Shown: positions 18,633 through 28,197, counted from the stretch's first letter. The stretch: 64,000 nucleotides of DNA from Glaciimonas sp. (GCA_012927585.1 JABBOY010000022.1:186001-250000), one strand, 5' to 3'. Notes: a model not told the origin generated them from the letters alone. A program made the numbers and translations.

Positions 18633-18657
18633 ACATAAATTTTGGGAGTAATCTGGG
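18616..18657 (-). terminator. Intrinsic terminator of the MscS-type gene
   Basis: On the minus strand ACCCAGATTACTCC pairs with GGAGTATGGGT (a three-base bulge) across a 10-base loop and is followed by TTTTTTT. The second arm is the conserved end of repeat copy 3. Confidence 0.8.
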
Positions 18658-18666
18658 TATTTCTGG

Positions 18667-21216
18667 CTATTGATCTGCACCGGTTGCACCCGCTCTACCG
18701 GCACCCTGCGCCAACGGATCGTTTTGCAGCGCGCTGCGCAACTGGGTGAACACGCCATCGTCCATGCTGCGCAAATGCAGATCCCGCTGTTGGAATGGCA
18801 TTTCAATATGGGCTTCTGCCAGAGCCTTGCTGATGGCCACGCATAATTCGCTACGAATCGTGAGGGAGCGGTCATATTGTCCGCTCCAGCAGCGCATTTT
18901 GAAATTCAGGGAATCGGTGCCAAAGCCCTGGAAATAAGCGTCCGGCGCCGGCTCATCCAACACTTCCGCATGCGCTGCGGCGACCCCAATGAGCAGCGCC
19001 AGCACTTGCTCCGGGTCGCTGCCATAGGCAATGCCGAGCGGAATTTCGATCCGGCACTGACGGTCCGACAGAGTCCAGTTGACCACTTCGTTCGAGGTTA
19101 AGGCTGCATTCGGTACCACCACTTCAGCACCATCCCAGGTGCGCAAAATACTGGCGCGAATACCGATGCTCTTGATCTGGCCGGAGCGCGTGCCAGTCTC
19201 GATAGCGTCACCCACTTTGATCGGACGTTCGAACAGCAGCACCAGGCCGGACATGAAATTATTGACTAAGCCCTGCAAGCCGAAACCGGCGCCGACGCCG
19301 AACGCGCTGATCAGTATCGTGAAGCGATCCAGATTGACGCCGGTGGCGACAATGGCCAGAATAAAACCGGCCAGCAGCAACACGTAATTCAACACCATCG
19401 AGAGTGCATACGGAATGCCGCGGGCCAGCGCAATGCGTGGAAAAATGTCTTCTTCGAGTACAAAGCGCACCAGCCGCGAGAGCAGGAATGCGGCCCAGAT
19501 GGTGCCGCCAAACGCCAGCACATCGCCCAGCGACACATGCAGCACACCGATGGCGCTCTTGGTAGTGAGAATACTGCCAACGAAATCGAAAATCGGCTTG
19601 CGCAAGGCAAATATGTCGAGTGTCGTGAAGGCCCACCAGCCCAGAATCAGCCAGTGTGCGGCACGGTGCAACTGGCGTTCCAGCAAGGGTTTGTAATGCC
19701 GCACCATGGCCAGCGAACGCAGCGGCCAGGTGTACAGCGCCAGAGTAGACAGACTGACCAGTGCGCGCAACGCCGCATACAGGATTACGCCGGAATACAG
19801 CGTAGTCAGCATCGCCGCATTCAGGAAGCGCCCGAGCTGCGAATAACCCAGCACATCGGCCGCCAGCGCGATGGCAAACACCAGCGTGGCGGCCCGCGCA
19901 ATAAACAGCGACCATTTGTAATCGGCATCGCCGGTAACTGCGGCCGGCATCCGGGACAGACGGCGCGGCTGCAGGAACCAGAACAGGAACAGTAGCGTGC
20001 CGGCCAGTTGCAGCTCAAACAGCAAGCGCTCCCACAGCACCGCCGCGCCGAACATTTCACGCAGCCGGTTGACCAGGTACAGCACTAGCAGCGCATACAG
20101 GAAAGAGGCCAGGTTGTTATGGATCAAGCGCCGCAGGATAACAATCGTCGGCGGCAGCGCCAACGTCAGCAGCAACAGGTTGAATTCACGCGGCGCATAC
20201 GCCAGCACCGAGGGGCTGACGATGGTAAACAACAGCAGGGCAATCGCACCCGGATGTTCGAACACCCAGGCGGTGCTGGCCAGTTCAGGGTCGGCCTCGG
20301 TGCGGCGCCGCACCTGGGTGCGGATACGCCACAATCCGACCAGGAACAACGCCGCCAGCAGCAACAAGAAAATACCGCGCATCTGATTCACCACCAGGTA
20401 TTGCGTAATCGCTTCCTGATTGGCGCGTATTGCACTCTGAAATTTTTGCAGGCGGTCGATCTGGCCGTCGGTGCTGCTGTCGGCACTCCAGATCGGCACG
20501 CTGTCGCGCAATAGCAGACTCTCGAGCGCGGCATCGGTGGCGCGCTTGAGCTGTCCGCGTTGCTCGGCAGCGCGGGTCTCGAAGCGACTGACTTGGGCTT
20601 GCAGCGTCAGGATTTCGCCCCTTGCCTTGTCCACCAGTTGCTGCACCCGATTAATCTCGGACAGCACCGTATTCGAACGCTCCTGCACTGCGCCGGGGGC
20701 TGCGGTTTCACGCGCAACTTTACCCGTGGTCTGCCAAGTCTCTTGCAAAGCCCCAAGCTGGGTCAGGTTGCCTTCTAGCAGCACGGCGCGGCTAGTGAGT
20801 ATTTCTTCCCAGCGACCCAGCCGGGCCAGCAGCGAGAGCCAGCGCGTGTCGAGTTCGCGCAACTGTTCCTGCGAATACACCGCACCTAGTGCCAGTCCGG
20901 TCTCTTTCCCGGTAGCATCGAAATCGCGCCCGAATGCTCTCAGCTCGCCGCCGATTGCAGTCACCTTCGGCACCGGCGCCAGACCGGCGACGATATCGCG
21001 CAGCAGCGCATCGGCAGTTTCTGCAGCGGCTGAGATATTCGGCACCGCGATCGGCTTAACCGCCGGCGGTGCAGCAGGCGCAGCCGGTGCAGCAGCAGGC
21101 ATGACTGGAAGGATGGCTGCCAACGCAACACCGGCAACGCCGCCGAAAGTGCATAGCAGCAATAAAAACAGTAACGCGCGGCCGGATCGGCGTAACCAGG
21201 TAGTCAGATGCAGCAT
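18667..21216 (-). CDS. Large MscS-family mechanosensitive channel
   Basis: An 849-residue MscK/YjeP/DUF3772-type channel. It has an N-terminal signal peptide (about 1-33), an Ala/Pro-rich linker, a helical periplasmic domain (about 60-270), about ten transmembrane helices (about 275-640) and the MscS core near 640-830. The pore helix reads FGVGAGFGLQGLVNNFMSGL, followed by the beta domain (ERPIKVGDAIETGTRSGQIK) and the C-terminal domain. It likely releases solutes under membrane tension. It is monocistronic, with its own terminator. Confidence 0.92.
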   Translation of the reverse strand: MLHLTTWLRRSGRALLFLLLLCTFGGVAGVALAAILPVMPAAAPAAPAAPPAVKPIAVPNISAAAETADALLRDIVAGLAPVPKVTAIGGELRAFGRDFDATGKETGLALGAVYSQEQLRELDTRWLSLLARLGRWEEILTSRAVLLEGNLTQLGALQETWQTTGKVARETAAPGAVQERSNTVLSEINRVQQLVDKARGEILTLQAQVSRFETRAAEQRGQLKRATDAALESLLLRDSVPIWSADSSTDGQIDRLQKFQSAIRANQEAITQYLVVNQMRGIFLLLLAALFLVGLWRIRTQVRRRTEADPELASTAWVFEHPGAIALLLFTIVSPSVLAYAPREFNLLLLTLALPPTIVILRRLIHNNLASFLYALLVLYLVNRLREMFGAAVLWERLLFELQLAGTLLFLFWFLQPRRLSRMPAAVTGDADYKWSLFIARAATLVFAIALAADVLGYSQLGRFLNAAMLTTLYSGVILYAALRALVSLSTLALYTWPLRSLAMVRHYKPLLERQLHRAAHWLILGWWAFTTLDIFALRKPIFDFVGSILTTKSAIGVLHVSLGDVLAFGGTIWAAFLLSRLVRFVLEEDIFPRIALARGIPYALSMVLNYVLLLAGFILAIVATGVNLDRFTILISAFGVGAGFGLQGLVNNFMSGLVLLFERPIKVGDAIETGTRSGQIKSIGIRASILRTWDGAEVVVPNAALTSNEVVNWTLSDRQCRIEIPLGIAYGSDPEQVLALLIGVAAAHAEVLDEPAPDAYFQGFGTDSLNFKMRCWSGQYDRSLTIRSELCVAISKALAEAHIEMPFQQRDLHLRSMDDGVFTQLRSALQNDPLAQGAGRAGATGADQ

Positions 21217-21291
21217 AGGGAGTCTTTAAGTCAGAAAAGTCGCGCAGGCCAATAGTGTAGTGCCTGGCTGGTGAAATCTGGCCAAATCCCG

Positions 21292-22098
21292 TTAAAGATT
21301 CATACTTTGCGCGGGTAGTCCGAACCCCACCGACAGCATGCCGATCGAGCCCAGCTCAATTTGATCGTTAAATAGCGTAATGGTTTCCGACGCTTGTTTG
21401 CTGCCGACTACATACAGCAAGGGCAAAAAATGCTCCGTCGTCGGTACCGCCAGCCGGGCGTCCGCGCTCCCTGTCATGGCATTGCACAGTTGCACGCGGT
21501 CATCGGCCAGCAAAAAATCGCGCATGCTGCGGTTGAAGCGTTGCGCCCAATCGAAAGCCGGCGTGGTGCCATCCCAGGATATGGCGCGCAGGTTATGCAC
21601 TATATTGCCACTGCCAATGATTAAAACGCCTTCTTCGCGCAAGGGCGCCAGGCGGCGGCCCAGATCGAGGTGGAACGCTGCATCCTGCATCAAGTCGATG
21701 CTAAGTTGGACTACCGGCACGTCCGCCGCTGGGTACATCTTGCACAACACCGACCAGCTGCCGTGATCCAAACCCCAGGATTGATCCATTTGTACCGGTG
21801 TCGGCACCAGCAGCGCGCGCACCCGCGCCGCCAGCGCCGGGTCGCCGGCAGCCGGATAATGCATATCGAATAATGCCTGCGGGAAACCGCCAAAATCGTG
21901 AATCGTCGTCGGCGTCGTCATCGCTGTTACCGCAGTGCCGGACGTGGTCCAGTGGGCCGATATCGCCAATATCGCTTTCGGGCGCGGGATCTGTTGCCCC
22001 AGCCGCTGCCAGCTTTGGGTAAACTGATTATCCTGCAGTGCATTCATCGGGCTGCCGTGGCCGATAAAGAGTGCTGGCATGCGTTGCAGCGGGTTCAT
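21292..22098 (-). CDS. ygiD: DODA-type extradiol dioxygenase (LigB family)
   Basis: A 268-residue member of the LigB/4,5-DOPA dioxygenase family. The metal-ligand positions are visible: MPALFIGHGSPMNAL (His), LAISAHWTTSG (His) and GSGNIVHNLRAISWD (His). E. coli YgiD opens the ring of DOPA in vitro; the physiological substrate is unsettled, so the substrate here is unknown. It is divergent from the LpxR-like gene. Confidence 0.88.
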   Translation of the reverse strand: MNPLQRMPALFIGHGSPMNALQDNQFTQSWQRLGQQIPRPKAILAISAHWTTSGTAVTAMTTPTTIHDFGGFPQALFDMHYPAAGDPALAARVRALLVPTPVQMDQSWGLDHGSWSVLCKMYPAADVPVVQLSIDLMQDAAFHLDLGRRLAPLREEGVLIIGSGNIVHNLRAISWDGTTPAFDWAQRFNRSMRDFLLADDRVQLCNAMTGSADARLAVPTTEHFLPLLYVVGSKQASETITLFNDQIELGSIGMLSVGFGLPAQSMNL

Positions 22099-22200
22099 GG
22101 CGGAATTTCCTGATTGTTGTTATGGTTTAGGCGCTACGTAAATGATGCGGTTCTGTCGAGGCTGATTTATTCGCACTCTGCACTATCCCAAGCGAATTAA

Positions 22201-22216
22201 TGCGAATAAATTCGCA
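22201..22216. repeat. Small REP-like palindrome
   Basis: TGCGAAT-AA-ATTCGCA, followed by CCTACAAA, sits in the divergent spacer between the dioxygenase and LpxR-like genes. An imperfect GCGAATTAATGCG precedes it. The form resembles REP-type dispersed palindromes, but only this one was found here. Confidence 0.55.
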
Positions 22217-22346
22217 CCTACAAACTCAATGCTAAAGCTGCTCCTACAGAAACCGCTTCAGTTTAGAAATCTCTTGTAGCAGTCTGCATAGTACCTGGTG
22301 CAGCGAACTTAACTCTTGATGCATTTTACCTGCCACAAATCAGATC

Positions 22347-23465
22347 ATGCCAGTTACGCATTTCCCCACGTTCCTTACTCTTTGCCGCTGCGCCGGTGCC
22401 GTGGCGCTGGCGCTGACTGCACAGCCCGGCCTGGCTCAGATCAGCAGTAAAGCCCTGATGCAGGAGTTGTGCGGCAACCCGACGCCGGACGTGACAGCAC
22501 TGGCGCAGCACCCGGAAATCATCAATTTTTACCTCGAAAACGACCTGGTTTCCGGCTCCGACAGCGATTACACCAATGGCATCAAAGTGTCGTGGGTGTC
22601 GGCCAACCTGAAAGACTACATTCACGACCCGTGCCTGCCGGTCTGGGTGCGCACGCTGAACCGGGCATTTGAATCGGTCCATCCGGGCCAATATTCTTCG
22701 CGCAACATGGTGGTGACCGCCGGCCAGGCGATGTACACGCCAAGCGACAAAAAGGCCACTGGCATAGTCGCCAATGAACGTCCTTACGCCGGTTGGCTAT
22801 ATCTCGGATTGGGCTACAACGCCCGCAATGCGCGTCAGATGGATACTGTCGAAGTCAACCTCGGCATGGTCGGGCCAGCCTCGCTGGCCGAGCAATCGCA
22901 AGACTTCATCCACAACCTGCGCGGCATCGAACGTTTTAACGGCTGGAGCAATCAGTTGCACAATGAACTGGGGCTGCAGATGGTGGCCGAGCGCAAAAAC
23001 AAAATATGGATTAGCGAAAATAAGTCCGGCCCGAAATTCGATGCAATCAGTCATTACGGCGTTAGCCTTGGCAACGTCGCCACCTACGCCAACGCCGGGC
23101 TGGAACTGCGCGCCGGCAGCCGGCTGCCGGACGATTTCGGCACTGCACCGATTCGCCCCGCCAGCGACAGCAATGCGCCCCTAGCCGAAGGCGCAGCATC
23201 GCGCCGGCTGGCCGATCACGCGCTGCATGCGTTCGTCGCGCTGGATGCGCGCGCGGTGGTGCGGGACATTTTTCTCGATGGCAATACGTTTGGCGACAGC
23301 CATAGCGTGGCTAAGAAAAACCTGGTGGGCGATGCATCGGCCGGGCTGGCTTGGCACTGGCCGGGCGGCAAGCTGACTTATGCGTATTACATGTTGAGCA
23401 AGGAATATCAGACCCAAAGCAAGTTACACCGTTACGGCTCGCTCACCTTGAGTCTGGAATACTGA
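22347..23465 (+). CDS. LpxR-like lipid A deacylase (DUF2219)
   Basis: A 372-residue outer-membrane beta-barrel related to LpxR, which removes the 3'-acyloxyacyl chain of lipid A. Residues about 1-28 are a signal peptide (CAGAVALALTAQPGLAQ). The family hallmark FYLENDLVSGSDSDYTNGIK with the Asn/Asp active-site region, NERPYAGWLYLGLGY, and a C-terminal beta strand ending in Tyr (TLSLEY, the BAM recognition form) are visible. It lies upstream of the ABC export cluster but 516 bases away. Confidence 0.85.
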   Translation: MPVTHFPTFLTLCRCAGAVALALTAQPGLAQISSKALMQELCGNPTPDVTALAQHPEIINFYLENDLVSGSDSDYTNGIKVSWVSANLKDYIHDPCLPVWVRTLNRAFESVHPGQYSSRNMVVTAGQAMYTPSDKKATGIVANERPYAGWLYLGLGYNARNARQMDTVEVNLGMVGPASLAEQSQDFIHNLRGIERFNGWSNQLHNELGLQMVAERKNKIWISENKSGPKFDAISHYGVSLGNVATYANAGLELRAGSRLPDDFGTAPIRPASDSNAPLAEGAASRRLADHALHAFVALDARAVVRDIFLDGNTFGDSHSVAKKNLVGDASAGLAWHWPGGKLTYAYYMLSKEYQTQSKLHRYGSLTLSLEY

Positions 23466-23981
23466 ACTCTGCACCCATTAGTCAGACCGGTCTGCGGCCG
23501 GCAATAGACACTGTTAGACACTGTTGGAAGGGGCTTGAACCCTGGTCAGTTTTTTGATAAATTGAAATACACGGCAATGTATTTTTATATTACGCATTGA
23601 AAACATGCGTAAGAGACCATGTTTTTACTTATACTCCACAATAAACTGCGGCAACTACATGCCTGCCGGGAAGCTATATGAACCCGTTGAAGGGTGAGCG
23701 TGCAATCTATCGATTCCGGCACGATGCAATTCTCCCTTGCGTTTGATGCGAAGCGGCTTCCAATTTAATTTCTTTTTGTTAACATGTTGACGTAAAATCG
23801 GCTGCTGGTTTTATCGTCCGACGCATGCTTGACATAAAAATGCGCAAACCGAACGCCGGTTTTCAATCTCCGGCGGCACCGGCGGCGAAAGCCAAAATCA
23901 TCATCCTGTTTGGCGTCCTGAATTGCGCATCCCTAAAACCGCAAATCAGGGCACAAATCCCTTATGTTTTGGAGCGCACAG
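23466..23981. other. Intergenic region with repeat copy 4
   Basis: These 516 bases contain a short direct repeat (AGACACTGTT twice near 23507-23526), the 62-base element at 23576-23637 and a frame at 23825 that runs into the ABC gene without recognisable content. A promoter for the ABC operon is expected here but no clear -35/-10 pair was found. Confidence 0.55.
23576..23637 (-). repeat. 62-base AT-rich intergenic element, copy 4
   Basis: On the minus strand: GGAGTAT from 23637, 21 bases, CGCAT, 20 bases, AAATAC. The centre ACGCATGTTTTCAATGCGT forms a 6-base stem. It is the copy closest to those at 4019 and 18571. Confidence 0.87.
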
Positions 23982-24689
23982 ATGCATCCTGTCATTTTGA
24001 AACAGGTCGGAAAAATCTATCGCCTCGATGCGGTGAATGTGCCGGCACTGATTGACATTAACCTTGATATTCGCCCCAACTGCTTTACCGTTATTTCCGG
24101 CCCATCCGGCAGCGGCAAGACCACTTTGCTTAATATGATCGGCTGTATTGACCGCCCCGACCAGGGCGAAGTGATCGTGGCGGGCCAGTCGGTGCGCACG
24201 ATGTCGGATGACGCCTTGTCCGACTTCCGGGCCCGGCATCTGGGTTTCATTTTCCAGAACTTCAACTTGCTGCCAGTGTTGACCGCCTATGAAAATGTCG
24301 AATATCCACTGCTGCTGGCGCAGTTGCCCGCCGCGCAGCGCAAGCAGCGCGTGCTGGCGCTGCTGGACGCGGTCGGCTTGGCCGACAAGGCACAGCATCG
24401 TCCCGGCCAATTGTCCGGCGGCCAGCGCCAACGCGTGGCGATTGCCCGTGCGTTGGCTCCGGCTCCGCAATTGGTGCTGGCCGATGAGCCGACCGCCAAT
24501 CTGGACAGCCAGACCGGCGCCGCCATCATTGCGCTGATGCGCAAGATGCAGCGCGAATATCACGTTTCCTTCGTGTTTTCCTCGCATGATCCGCAAGTGC
24601 AGGCAGAAGCGGACGATGCAGTGTTCATCCGCGACGGCCGCATTACCGGCATCGAACGACGTACCACCCAACCGGAGGCCAGCCTGTGA
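23982..24689 (+). CDS. LolD/MacB-type ABC transporter ATPase
   Basis: A 235-residue ATPase that powers the permease encoded next to it. It has Walker A GPSGSGKTTLLN, Q-loop FIFQNFNLLPVLTAYENV, signature LSGGQRQRVAIARAL, Walker B LVLADEPTANLDS and H-loop FVFSSHD. These sequences group with LolD/MacB/FtsE, which work by mechanotransmission instead of passing substrate through the membrane. ATG 23982 has GGAG seven bases upstream and is preferred over 23964. It overlaps the permease gene by four bases. Confidence 0.92.
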   Translation: MHPVILKQVGKIYRLDAVNVPALIDINLDIRPNCFTVISGPSGSGKTTLLNMIGCIDRPDQGEVIVAGQSVRTMSDDALSDFRARHLGFIFQNFNLLPVLTAYENVEYPLLLAQLPAAQRKQRVLALLDAVGLADKAQHRPGQLSGGQRQRVAIARALAPAPQLVLADEPTANLDSQTGAAIIALMRKMQREYHVSFVFSSHDPQVQAEADDAVFIRDGRITGIERRTTQPEASL

Positions 24690-26074
24690 ATACCTTGTTT
24701 CTCGCCTTGCGCAACCTGCTGCGCAACCGCCGCCGCTCGATCACCACCCTGCTGGCGATGATCATCGGACTGGTCGCCATCCTGATATTCGGCGGCTATA
24801 GCGCCAATGTCATCTACGGTCTGCAAACGGGAGCAGTGCAACGAAGCGGCCATTTGCAGATCCAGCGCAAGGATTATTTTCTGTACGGCAGCAGTACGCC
24901 GGCCGCTTATGGCATCGCCGATTATCAACGCATCATCGATCTGGTGAAACGCGATCCGGTGCTGGCGCCGATGCTGGCCGTGGTCACGCCAACGCTGGAG
25001 CTGGGTGGCATTGCCGGCAATTTTGCGGCCGGCGTATCACGCTCCGTGATCGCTACCGGCGTGGTCGCGGAGGAACGCAATCGGATGTTCCAATGGAACG
25101 ATTATGGCAATACCAGCTATGCCAAGCCGCTGGCGCTGTCCGGCACCGCTCAGGATGCGGTCGTGATCGGCACCGGCGTAGCGCGCGTACTGCAACTGTG
25201 CGGCCCGCTGAAAGTGCCCGATTGCCGAGCAGCGCCTGCCAAACCGAAGGTGCAGGGCGGGCAGGTGCCTGACGACATTGCTGCGCTTTCCGCACTGGAA
25301 AAATCGGATATTCCAGCCGCTGGCGAGACCCGGATTGAAATGCTGGCGGCGAACGCGCATGGTGCGCCCAATGTAGCCAGCCTGAACGTGGTGAAAGCCG
25401 AAAATGTCGGCTACAAGGAGTATGACGATGTCTATCTGGCGATGCATCTGGCCCAGGCGCAACGTCTGATCTTCGGTGCGGAGCCGCCGCAGGTCACCGC
25501 GATCATGCTGCAATTGCAGCACACTAGCCAGATGCCTGCAGCCAGCGCGCGTCTGGAGCAACTGCTCGCGACCACGTTCAAGACCGAATCGCTGGAAGTG
25601 CAAAAATTTGAGACGCTCAATCCGATCTACGGCCAATCGGTCGCCTTCATGGCATCCGTGTTCACTTTTATAGCGGCTCTGATCGGCGTCATCGTGCTGT
25701 TTACCATCGGCAACACCATGAGCATGACGGTGGTGGAACGCACGGTAGAAATCGGCACGCTGCGTGCGATCGGCTTGCGCCGCAGCGGTATCCGCCGCTT
25801 GTTTTTATGCGAGGCGCTGCTGCTGGGCGTGATTGGCACCGCAATCGGCGTGTTGGCGGCCTTGCTGATGGCATTCCTGATCAACCACAGCGGATTGACC
25901 TGGACCCCGCCCGGCTATGTGTACGCGTATCCGATCAAAATTCGCATCTGGGGCGATCTGCAATTGCTGTTTGGCAGCGCAATCGGCCTGACGCTGGTGA
26001 CGCTGATCTCTGCCTGGTGGCCGGCCAACCGGGCATCGAAAATGATGATCGTCGATGCGCTGCGCCATGTTTAG
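24686..26074 (+). CDS. FtsX/MacB-type ABC permease
   Basis: A 462-residue inner-membrane protein with a GTG start overlapping the ATPase stop. Topology is that of MacB/LolCE: helix 1 at about 20-42 (after a basic NLLRNRRRSITTLL), a periplasmic domain of about 270 residues (MacB-PCD), then three helices (about 318-345, 370-395, 425-445) with the FtsX signature VERTVEIGTLRAIGLRRSGI. Only one permease gene is present, so a homodimer is likely. The periplasmic domain contains two Cys (LQLCGPLKVPDCRAA) absent from typical LolC/E. Confidence 0.9.
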   Translation: MNTLFLALRNLLRNRRRSITTLLAMIIGLVAILIFGGYSANVIYGLQTGAVQRSGHLQIQRKDYFLYGSSTPAAYGIADYQRIIDLVKRDPVLAPMLAVVTPTLELGGIAGNFAAGVSRSVIATGVVAEERNRMFQWNDYGNTSYAKPLALSGTAQDAVVIGTGVARVLQLCGPLKVPDCRAAPAKPKVQGGQVPDDIAALSALEKSDIPAAGETRIEMLAANAHGAPNVASLNVVKAENVGYKEYDDVYLAMHLAQAQRLIFGAEPPQVTAIMLQLQHTSQMPAASARLEQLLATTFKTESLEVQKFETLNPIYGQSVAFMASVFTFIAALIGVIVLFTIGNTMSMTVVERTVEIGTLRAIGLRRSGIRRLFLCEALLLGVIGTAIGVLAALLMAFLINHSGLTWTPPGYVYAYPIKIRIWGDLQLLFGSAIGLTLVTLISAWWPANRASKMMIVDALRHV

Positions 26075-26084
26075 GAGCCTACAA

Positions 26085-26858
26085 ATGAAACGTTTAAAGC
26101 TGGCCTGTTTGAGCCTGGCTGTCGGCTTTAGCTGCCTGGCGCATGCAGCGCCCACGGCGCAAGAGATACTGGCGGCCAGCGATGCGATCCGCAATCCGGG
26201 CAAGCCATTTGGCATGGTGAATAAACTCATCGAATACCGCAATGGCAAGGAGACCGGCGACATGACCCTGGCGATTTATGCCAAGGCGGAAGCCAGCGGC
26301 GGCCAATTTCGCAGCCTGATCCGTTTTGTCGCTCCGGCGCGCGATGCCAACAAGCTGATGCTGAAAAACGGCAATGACATGTGGTTTTACGATCCGGCCA
26401 GCAAGGCCAGCATCCGCATGTCGCCGCAACAGCGGCTGCTGGGGCAGGCCGCCAATGGCGATGTGGTCTCGGTCAATCTGGCACTGGATTATCAGGCCGC
26501 ACTGGTGGCCGAAGAAGATATCCAGGACGGCGAGCGGCAAACCCGCCACTGCTACAAGCTGGCGCTGGCGGCGACTGCGCCGGATGTCACGTATCACCAT
26601 ATCGAATTGTGGGTCGAGGCCGGCAGCTATCGCCCGGTCAAGGGCCGCTTTTATACCGAAAGCGGCAAGCTTTTGAAAACCGCTTATTTCAGGCGCTACC
26701 AAAAGCAACTGGGCTTGGACCGACCTAGCGAAACCGTGATCATCGACGGGCTGGATCCGAACTGGGTGACCGTGATGCGTTACTCCGACTACGTTTGGCG
26801 CGAAGTGCCGGATGCCTGGCTGCAGCGCGATTACCTATCGCGCTTCAAGCCGGAGTGA
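26085..26858 (+). CDS. LolA-like outer membrane lipoprotein-sorting protein
   Basis: A 257-residue periplasmic protein with a signal peptide (about 1-22, ACLSLAVGFSCLAHA). The rest reads as the half-barrel of the LolA/LolB superfamily 'outer membrane lipoprotein-sorting protein' type: LIRFVAPARDANKLMLKNG, MWFYDPASKASIRMSPQQRL, and IELWVEAGSYRPVKGRFY. Such proteins carry acyl chains across the periplasm. ATG 26085 follows AGGAG by seven bases. It starts 10 bases after the permease stop, in an obvious operon. Confidence 0.85.
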   Translation: MKRLKLACLSLAVGFSCLAHAAPTAQEILAASDAIRNPGKPFGMVNKLIEYRNGKETGDMTLAIYAKAEASGGQFRSLIRFVAPARDANKLMLKNGNDMWFYDPASKASIRMSPQQRLLGQAANGDVVSVNLALDYQAALVAEEDIQDGERQTRHCYKLALAATAPDVTYHHIELWVEAGSYRPVKGRFYTESGKLLKTAYFRRYQKQLGLDRPSETVIIDGLDPNWVTVMRYSDYVWREVPDAWLQRDYLSRFKPE

Positions 26859-26873
26859 GCTTCGAGCGTGACC

Positions 26874-28127
26874 ATGCGGAAGCGGATATGGATGCTCTTG
26901 CTGCTGGCCACGCAAGCCCCTGGCTCTGCGCTGGCAGACGATGCGGATGCCTTGCTGTTGGCCGATCAAGCGCCATCCAGAACAACAGTCGCCAGCGATT
27001 GGCAATGGTTTGCGGAAGGCGCTCTGAGCCAGTTCGCGCTGCGCGATGGCGGCGCAACGGCGTCCAGCCAACGCCTGTCGCTCGATGTGCAGCTCGACAA
27101 GTCTGTTGCACCGGGCTGGCGTGCGGTGCTGGCCGATCGGCTCGACCTGAACCGGCAAGGGCAAATCGGCACTTCAGACAGCATCAACACGCTGAGAGAG
27201 GCTTACCTCAGCTGGCAGGTGCAAGATAATCGGATCATCGATTTGGGCCGCATCAATGCACGGTATGGCGTCGCCACTGGTTACAACCCGACCGACTATT
27301 TTCGTACCGGCGCGCTGCGTTCGGTGGTGTCGGTCGATCCCGCCAGCCTGAAAAAGAACCGGCTCGGCAGCGCGATGCTACGCGGCCAGACCCTATGGAG
27401 CGGCGGCTCTCTGACCGGATTGGTGTCCCCCAAATTGGCGCAGCAGCGCAGCGATACAACCTTCAGCCCCGATTTCGGCGCAACCAACAATCAAAACCGC
27501 TGGTTGCTGGCCGCCAGCCAGCAACTCTCCGACAGCATCCAGCCGCAATGGCTGATGTACGGCGAACAGGGCCAGTCTCCACAGCTAGGCTTCAACCTGA
27601 CGGGCTTGCTCAACGACGCCACGGTCGGCTATGTCGAATGGTCCGGCGGACGCAGCCGCTCACAACTATTGCAAGCGTTGAATGGGGCGGACGATACCGG
27701 GTTCCGCAACCGCCTGTCGACTGGACTGACCTATACCAGCGCCGACAAAATTTCCCTCACGCTGGAGTATGACTACAACGGCGCAGCACTCGACCAAGCC
27801 GGATGGAACGCCTTAAGTAGCGGCTCGCCGGGCAGCTATCGGCAATACCGCATGTGGCTGCAAAACGCGCAAGAGATGCCGACCAGGCAGGCGCTATTTC
27901 TGTACGCCAACTGGCAGGATGCAATGATCAACCATCTCGACTTCAGCGCGATGCTGCGTTTCAACGCCGCCGATCATAGCCGCCTGTCATGGCTAGAAGC
28001 GCGTTACCACTGGGATCAAGCCGATCTGGCAGTGCAGTGGCAAATCAATCGCGGGAATTCCGGCAGCGAATTCGGCGCCGTGCAGCAGCAGCGAGTGCTT
28101 GAATTGCTGTTGCGCTATTTTTTCTAG
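26874..28127 (+). CDS. Outer-membrane beta-barrel of the ABC cluster
   Basis: A 417-residue protein with a signal peptide (about 1-22, WMLLLLATQAPGSALA) and an alternating-hydrophobicity body rich in aromatic residues. The last residues LLLRYFF end in Phe, the BAM signal of outer-membrane barrels. Segments such as LREAYLSWQVQDNRIIDLGRI and YNPTDYFRTG resemble DUF1302-like porins found with MacB-type transporters. The gene follows the LolA-like gene by 15 bases. GTG 26868 is an alternative start. Its role as the exit or acceptor of the system is inferred from position. Confidence 0.75.
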   Translation: MRKRIWMLLLLATQAPGSALADDADALLLADQAPSRTTVASDWQWFAEGALSQFALRDGGATASSQRLSLDVQLDKSVAPGWRAVLADRLDLNRQGQIGTSDSINTLREAYLSWQVQDNRIIDLGRINARYGVATGYNPTDYFRTGALRSVVSVDPASLKKNRLGSAMLRGQTLWSGGSLTGLVSPKLAQQRSDTTFSPDFGATNNQNRWLLAASQQLSDSIQPQWLMYGEQGQSPQLGFNLTGLLNDATVGYVEWSGGRSRSQLLQALNGADDTGFRNRLSTGLTYTSADKISLTLEYDYNGAALDQAGWNALSSGSPGSYRQYRMWLQNAQEMPTRQALFLYANWQDAMINHLDFSAMLRFNAADHSRLSWLEARYHWDQADLAVQWQINRGNSGSEFGAVQQQRVLELLLRYFF

Positions 28128-28197
28128 GACAGATAGATGCATGGGCAGATGCAGCTTTCTGTTTTGCAAAAATACCAAACGCATTCTCATACCCTAT

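Noticed and set aside
23825-24055. 76-codon frame before the ABC ATPase
   Set aside because: It overlaps the ATPase start in another frame and shows no ribosome site or family feature.
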